Of a stretch of DNA of 64,000 nucleotides, positions 58,101 through 64,000 are shown one piece after another. The stretch is from Bombardia bombarda. Lineage: Eukaryota > Ascomycota > Sordariomycetes > Sordariales > Lasiosphaeriaceae. The notes under the pieces were generated by a model that was not told the origin of the DNA, did no database searches, and saw only the letters and a list, made by a program, of their open reading frames with translations. Position 1 is the stretch's first letter. Each line of letters begins with the position of its first letter. The translations under genes and the position numbers were made by a program. The stretch covers positions 2,542,001 through 2,606,000 of the forward strand of contig JAULSR010000003.1 in NCBI GenBank assembly GCA_030512295.1, written 5' to 3'.

Positions 58101-59031
58101 TCTTGTTTGAAGGTTGTGACGGGAACGAAAGAGAAGAGATAGTTTCTCAAGCGACAGCTGACAGAAACAATTGGACGCTGGCATATCTCGTAAAGCACAC
58201 TTTACCACCCTTGGAACTGCCCGATTGGGTTACGGCTGGCATCAGAAAAAGTCGGTTGTCGTCTTCTTTCGATGCACCGATGAGACCATCAGCATGGGAC
58301 ATACTAGAAAAGAGGTACCCCCTGAACGTGTCTGATGACGGTCTAACTGTCGAGGTTGGCCCCGGTCCCATAGCCGAAGACGAACAACAGCGATATAATA
58401 TCGCACTCATCCGGTCAGACTACTGCATTCCCGCCGATAAAGACTATGAGTTCGAGATAACCATCACTGCCCCAGATGAAGCTCAGAAGGCTGGTTCGGC
58501 AGCTATACTTGGCGTCGGCTTGTGCACTGAGAATGCCTGGGAAGACAGAATGGTTGGCTGGGACACGGGATCCCTGGGCTATCATGGCGACGATGGCCGT
58601 AAATATACACAAGCAGAATGGGGACGTCTGTATACCGAGTCGTACGGCGCAGGCGACAAGATCGGTTGCAAGATTGAGGTGCAGCCCGGAGGAGACAGAA
58701 CCGTTTCATTTACTAAAAATACGAAGCCTCTTGGTAAGATTCACCTTTGATAAAGAAAACACAAAGCCAGAGAAGACTGAAGTGGCTGACGCTGTATTTT
58801 GCAGGTATTGCCTTCGACTCTGATGACCTTCCCCGGGGACAGTTGTACCCTGCCATCAGCATCGATTGCAGCCTCACCGGATATACTCTCACGGCAACCT
58901 TTCCTGATATCGACGACCCCGAGACTAGAAGAGCAGTCAATGATCCTTTGAGATTTCCCGGGAAAGAGGCTGAGGAGGAGCCAGAGGACGGAGGCTTGGA
59001 CAGCGATATTGACAGTATCTATTCATGGTGA
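52155..59031 (+). CDS. NLR-like protein: esterase-like domain, NACHT, about 25 ankyrin repeats, SPRY; frame breaks present
   Basis: Proposed exons: 52155-52183, 52246-52456, 52536-52592, 52655-52717, 52772-53020, 53086-53238, 53294-58733 and 58805-59031. Exons 2-5 encode an esterase-like fold (LVLVGGLEV, FLAQNVGGLVLKQ, LFFGTPHH). The nucleophile site of the usual AHSLGG reads AQNVGG, so no catalytic Ser is seen. The NACHT P-loop reads LHIRGKPGSGSSTV, with Ser for the usual Lys; Walker B is LFCFIDGIHN. Ankyrin repeats run from about 55015 to 58010 (NALHTATQLG, NTALHLAARMG, SALHWAARG). A C-terminal SPRY domain (VGLCTENAWEDRMVGWDTG, SLGYHGDDGRKY) ends at 59031. Frame breaks lie near 53186-53191 and 54621-54631. 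Ankyrin plus SPRY in an NLR layout suggests a sensor with C-terminal recognition repeats. Exons 1-3 are tentative. Confidence 0.8.
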
Positions 59032-60765
59032 TGTTTCGTGGAAGACAAGACCTCTATGAAGAACACCAGCGTAACCAAACTTATTCACGTCTAGTGAGAT
59101 GATAGGTATGGAAACATTGTGTGGATAAATTTCATAACCAATTTTGTTTTCTCTGTCAACCCACAAGTGGGCCTCATGCTTGATATCACTCCTAGGTCAG
59201 TACGCTCGGCAGGGTCAATTGGCTTTGTCTGCAGTTCCATGTTAACATGAATCGAACTCGGGACAGGGGTAGCTGGGTCCTTTACTGCTGAAGGAAAGGG
59301 GGCTTAGTCTATTTGCCCAACTAGCTCGAGACTGTGCAGTTGATATTGATGACTACGGCCCCCTTTGTTTACTATTGGTACGCCAATGTAGTTCCCTTCT
59401 ATTTGCCACCTGATAGGTATCGATCAATATCAGTTTGTTACATTCTTATTTCTTTTTGCATCTGGACTGGTCTATGGGGTTGGAGGATGGTAGTAAGCAG
59501 TACAGCAATTGCAGTCCAAGCTGCGTTGGTAGTTACTTATTTGGTGTGCTGTATGTATTATATGTGTGCTACGACTGCTGCGCCCCATATCCCAACGACG
59601 ATATCTCTTCTCATATATGCTGTGGTTACATGCATACCCACTTGGATAAGATGACAACCAGATCGACCCAATGGCAGACAGACAAAAAAAACAGCCGCCA
59701 CATCTGCAGTCTCCGTCATGGCGGCGCAGAAACCACGGAACCTCCCATCCATCTATCATCTCCATTATACCCTGCACAGCTGAAGAACAGCTGTTGCTTG
59801 ATTGCTCTCACAAACTCCATTGGCCAAGGCGCAAACGCCGAGAAAAACCAGACGGTTGGATCGAGTGGAAGCCGTTCAAAGTCCCGTACGTTTGAGACTG
59901 AGACTCTGGCCACGGGATGCTGTTGGGGACCTGTCGGTAGTTGTTGATGGGGTCAAAATCATATGATGTCCGCCGGACTGGATAGCAAATCACGGCCGAT
60001 CGACATGCTCTCTATACCCTCCTTTAGGGACGAGGTGGAGCTGGGTCAGATTTTCGATTGAAATGGGAAAGGAAGAAAAGAGGACTCTTCCCGAAAAAGA
60101 CAGATACAGGAGCGGGGTTATAAGAGCAGTTGTGTGTCAATCTAACACATTTTTCTTTACAAGACAATGCCTCTATTGTAATGAAACCACCCGTACAGTG
60201 TAGCCTACAGAGCTTACTTACTCCTCTATGCTATGGATAACGAGCAGTTTTTGACTGAACACAACCTAGCAAAAGGGGCGTGAAAGACTGACAGCCGATA
60301 AGGCGATGATTGTGCCTCCGGGCCTTTTTTGCTGCTGCTGATCCCGACGGGAGAATGGGGTCCAAACCAAGTGATCGGCAGCCATCATGTCCGGATCGGG
60401 AAGAACACTCCGTCGGGAGCGATGTCAACAGAGTCACGGGGAAATAGAGAACAGCAGACAAGCCCGTCACGGGCGGACGGGCGGGATCGGGAAGTACCCC
60501 AGTCCAGACCAAGGGGCATGGCATGGCATTGTAATGTACACATTCATCTACCACAAGAAACCATACCGCCCACACCGCACGACATTTTATCTACTCACAC
60601 CCCCCGTGCGTGTGTGACACCATCCTATCTCTGAGAGCTGTGGCGAGTGATGAGAGCCCTAAGCTGCCAAGAAAAGCAGGACAGCAAGTACCAGTACTTG
60701 CCTGAGTACCAAGCGTCCACCGGCCGTTACGGTGTCCCAGCACCAGCAGACAGGGCTCGACACGG

Positions 60766-60819
60766 CCCTCCCTCCCCCCTCCCCCCTCCCCCCTCCCCCT
60801 CCCCCTTCCCCCTTCCCCC
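60766..60819. repeat. C-rich tract of C4-C6 blocks
   Basis: Blocks of four to six C separated by single or double T. The complementary strand has at least six G runs of four or more and could form a G-quadruplex. Confidence 0.85.
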
Positions 60820-62708
60820 GCACATACTGTGTACTGTGGTACACTTGGTCGGTGCCCCGGCACGCGGTGAAGCTGCACCACCTTCCTTCGGCCCATTCCA
60901 TTCCCATTCTGCAAGGCAAGGCAGGGTCGAGCAGGCACAGGCCCAGGCCCAGGCCCCAGGGCGGGCTTCGCTGCATGACGGGCACTCCCCTAGATTGAAA
61001 AGCTGATGGTGTGTGTTGGTGCAATGCAGCCAAGCACTTGTTTGCTGCACACATCCAGGCTCTCAGGGTCCTCTACATCATCTTGCTTCTTCCAGATGCG
61101 TGCGCCCAAGTACCAGGGATCTGGGCTTGCCGCTGAGGTCCAGGTGCGTCTGCAGCTAGAGAGGCGAGAGTCTTTTTAATCCCGGCTGGCCGAATCCTCA
61201 TCGATCGAGGGTTGTTGAAGAGCCTCGTTCCAGTCATCTGGGCTGAATCGACGCCTTGTCGAAAACCAAGGGAAACAGGTGAAGGTAAAATAAAAATATT
61301 AATGCATGATAATCTGTGTGTGCAACCACACCACCAAAAAGCAAGAGAAAAAAAAGAAGCAAGTAAGAAAAAGACACAGACTGGACAAGCAGCCAATCAA
61401 CACAGAAGACCGTTCTCCAAACACACTTGCCATCAACGCCAATATGCATCCTCGTTCATCGCACCTTGTGACAGGATTCAATAACGAAGCGCCATCAGCC
61501 ATCGCACAACCGACAGCAAGAAGACTAACGACCTCTGCGTGAGACTTTTTCCGAGTAGGACCCCTCTTCAGGGGTCCTGTGAGCACGAAACAGCAAGACA
61601 CATCATGACTCTCACAAGGACCCTGTGTGTACAGACCACAGAACCCTCGTGCGGTGTCACGTCTGCCATGCTTCTTTTCTGTCTTCGATAAGTTGAGTAC
61701 GCATATGATACTGGCCATCATCGTCGTCTTTTCTGCTGTGCATCACGGTATGCATGCTCGCTTGAGCAACATCGGCTATACCTGCCATGAGACTACGAGG
61801 ACGATGAAATAACGACGACGACGTTGCCCGAAATAGACGCATGTCAAGTCGCCCTTTTTTCTTGGTTCATGTAACCCCACAGGGTCCTTTTTTTTTCGTT
61901 CTCGTCGTCGTTCGGATAGGCGGATAGAAAGATGAGACATCCATGTTGTAGTATCATTCTAGATGCATGCGCAGACTTTGCCGGCGGCGGCGATGGGCAT
62001 CATCAGGTCGGTCGGTCGGTCGGTTTGTGATACTCTAACTGACTAACGCATGTTTGCCGATGACGCCCACCTATTTCTAATCCGATCCGTCAGGGCCATC
62101 CCCGGTGGTGTAATAAATGACGAACCGGGCAATCGAAATCGAGCACCGATGGTCTGTGATCTTCTCATCAGTTTCTCGAAACGAAACTGCAGGCATACGT
62201 TAGCAACTGTGGCGCAGGGCAGATAACGGAGAGAGGAGAGAAGGGCAAAAAAGGAAGAGATGGGCGTTTGAAACGCCACAGCAACGAGACCAACCGTTCG
62301 AGACTGAAAGTTCATAGATTGCACCGTCAGCCACTCACCCACACACCCATCGCGTGGACCATGTATCACAGTACGCACCCAACCTTGAGGCACACACGCA
62401 GATAGTCAACCGATCAGGCGGGGGATCGCCATGTCGATCATGAGGCTTTGACGATTTGTTGTGTGGGTGTGTGGATGTGTGCGAAGGGTAACGTCAGCCC
62501 TTCTTTTTGTGTCGTTGACGAACGCAAAAGACCTTTCGTTTTGCTTCAGTGGTCGATGTGATGTGAAATGTCATGTGGGTTGTCGGGAGAAGATAATACT
62601 GGTAATGATTGCCTCTCGAGGTTCGAGCCCTAACACTCGTTTTTGGGGCAGATGAGGAAGGAACAGCCAACATACCTTAGGAGAGGAAAGAGCTATCTTG
62701 GAGATGGC

Positions 62709-62738
62709 CAGTCAGTCAGTCAGTCAGTCAGTCAGTCA
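62709..62738. repeat. CAGT tetranucleotide microsatellite
   Basis: Seven consecutive CAGT units and a partial copy. Confidence 0.95.
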
Positions 62739-64000
62739 ATCGCTCCTGCCACCAAACCGATGAGAGGTCCAGATGTCAATCCTCCGTGACATTCAACTCA
62801 TCCACCAAACCCAAAGAAATGGATGATACCCATCAAAGGGGAGGGCAAAGTGCCCAGATAGGTAGGTCCGTAGCATTCTCAGCCAACCACACTTCCTACT
62901 ACAAAACTTGAACTCATCATCAGTCTCGATCGATAGTGTATGATAGCAAATGCGGATTCGTGGCCCTTATCGATATTAATCGCGGACGACGGATAAGGAA
63001 CTTATTTACCTGGCACCCAAAGAAGTCGGGTCGATAGGGTGAGCCGCAATCCACCCAGCGCGATCGAGAAGAACGCGTAGAGAGATCGAAAAAAATAAAT
63101 AATCTCACCCACATCCCGCCGTTGCGTTGCGGCACATCACATCCCATGCCTTACCCCGTCCATCTTAGTGAAGTAGCAGAGTCCAATAAACCCACCCATC
63201 CTTTTATTTCTTCTTCTCCGTTTTGGTGTTTACTATTTACTACTGCGGAGAACCCGGCGGCAAATCATAAACCCAATCAACTATTGACCCGACTGTATCT
63301 CCTCCTTCGGCTTGACGGAATGCTATGATATGGTTCGCGACAACGCATTGCGATGAGAGAGGATACCATCACATCGTACGACATTTGGCTGCAGGGGGTG
63401 CTAAGGTTAGGGGGTGGATGTTTGGAAAAAAAGCAAAAAAAAAAAAGAGTGGGCGGATAGAAAGCTCCGGTTGGCTGGTCTACCATCTCGATTTTTTGGG
63501 GGGGCCCAGGCCTGGCCAGGCCTGGGCCGCGCGCCTGGGAAGGCAAGCACGCAACGCAACGCAACGCAGCGATGGAAGGAAGCAAGTGCATGCAAATCAA
63601 TCAATGGCCCGATCCGATGCGAGCGACGACGGCCAGGGGGGCATATCGTAGGATCCCGTCAGTGTTAATTGCCCATATCCGTCCATTTCAGTATGCGCAG
63701 GGCTAAATAAATCTAACTAAACTAAACTACATGTGCAGAGGACCTTATAAGACGTTATTAATAAGAGACCGAACTATCAAATGTCTGGCGTGTCTGGTAC
63801 TGTAATTACTTCGTACCAAAGAATAAATCAACTGCATCAAAATTCCATCGATATGTCTTCTATGTTTGGAAACCCCAATCCCATCCCCCAATTAATATCA
63901 ATTGTGGAGACCCGTTTGTTTTAAGGGGCTCGACACAACTTAACCCACAGATACCCAGCCCGAGCCATCCAACAACAAACAGGCGTCAAGGCCGGCGTTA

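Larger units (their letters stand above)
59032..64000. other. Gene-free region to the window end, about 5 kb
   Basis: I see no exon, domain or RNA gene that I can support. Features seen are a C-rich tract (60766-60819), a stable hairpin (61557-61578), a GGTC repeat near 62007-62022, a CAGT repeat (62709-62738) and a CAACG-type repeat near 63551-63570. A weak B-box-like GGTTCGAGCCC occurs near 62620 without the rest of a tRNA. Confidence 0.5.

Noticed and set aside
59225..59300. GAGTTCGATTC on the minus strand resembling a B box
   Set aside because: The T stem does not pair and no D arm was found.
61299..61721. Minus-strand frame of 140 codons with hydrophobic stretch
   Set aside because: No conserved motif or convincing start; hydrophobic run comes from an A-rich plus strand.
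62600..62655. B-box-like GGTTCGAGCCC followed by T5
   Set aside because: T stem pairs only at three positions and no matching acceptor or A box was found upstream.

Overview
This window looks like a filamentous ascomycete (Pezizomycotina, probably Sordariomycetes). The genes are spaced by long intergenic stretches. They carry short GT-AG introns of roughly 45-90 nt, some with a CTAAC or CTGAC branch site. The gene set is fungal: a MAM33/p32 homologue, eIF2A, an AMMECR1-like protein, a fungal LCCL membrane protein, a Ras-type GTPase, a FucP-like MFS transporter and a long NACHT-ankyrin-SPRY protein. No virus, plasmid, rRNA or CRISPR was seen, and no intact transposon was recognised.

Layout. 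1-13 kb: a partial membrane-anchored lipase-like protein (-), a tRNA-like element (-), a type II haloacid dehalogenase (-), a four-helix membrane protein (-), a small secreted two-repeat peptide precursor with dibasic sites (-), an AMMECR1-like protein (+) and a Ras-family GTPase (-). 15.7-25.5 kb: a PLP decarboxylase (+), an LCCL-domain membrane protein (+) and a very large Ser/Thr-rich GPI-anchored surface protein (-). 29-43 kb: a questin-oxidase-like protein (+), MAM33 (-), a hypothetical protein (+), an MFS transporter (-) and eIF2A (-). 45.7-59 kb: a hypothetical protein (+), a subtilisin-like (S8) protease with a long N-terminal region (-), and, head-to-head with it, a large NLR-like gene (+) encoding an esterase-like fold, NACHT, about 25 ankyrin repeats and SPRY. 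The last 5 kb (59-64 kb) holds no gene I can support.

The most interesting region is the divergent S8 protease / NLR-like pair. Fungal NLR-like proteins and subtilisin-like proteases both take part in allorecognition and programmed cell death. Here the NLR has lost the P-loop lysine and the esterase nucleophile position, and both genes contain apparent reading-frame breaks. A decoy, a pseudogene pair, or sequence errors are all possible.

A second theme is data quality. Five otherwise convincing genes each break at a run of five or six G or C where one extra base would restore the frame. This looks more like systematic homopolymer undercalling than five independent mutations. Those genes are annotated here as single genes across the break.
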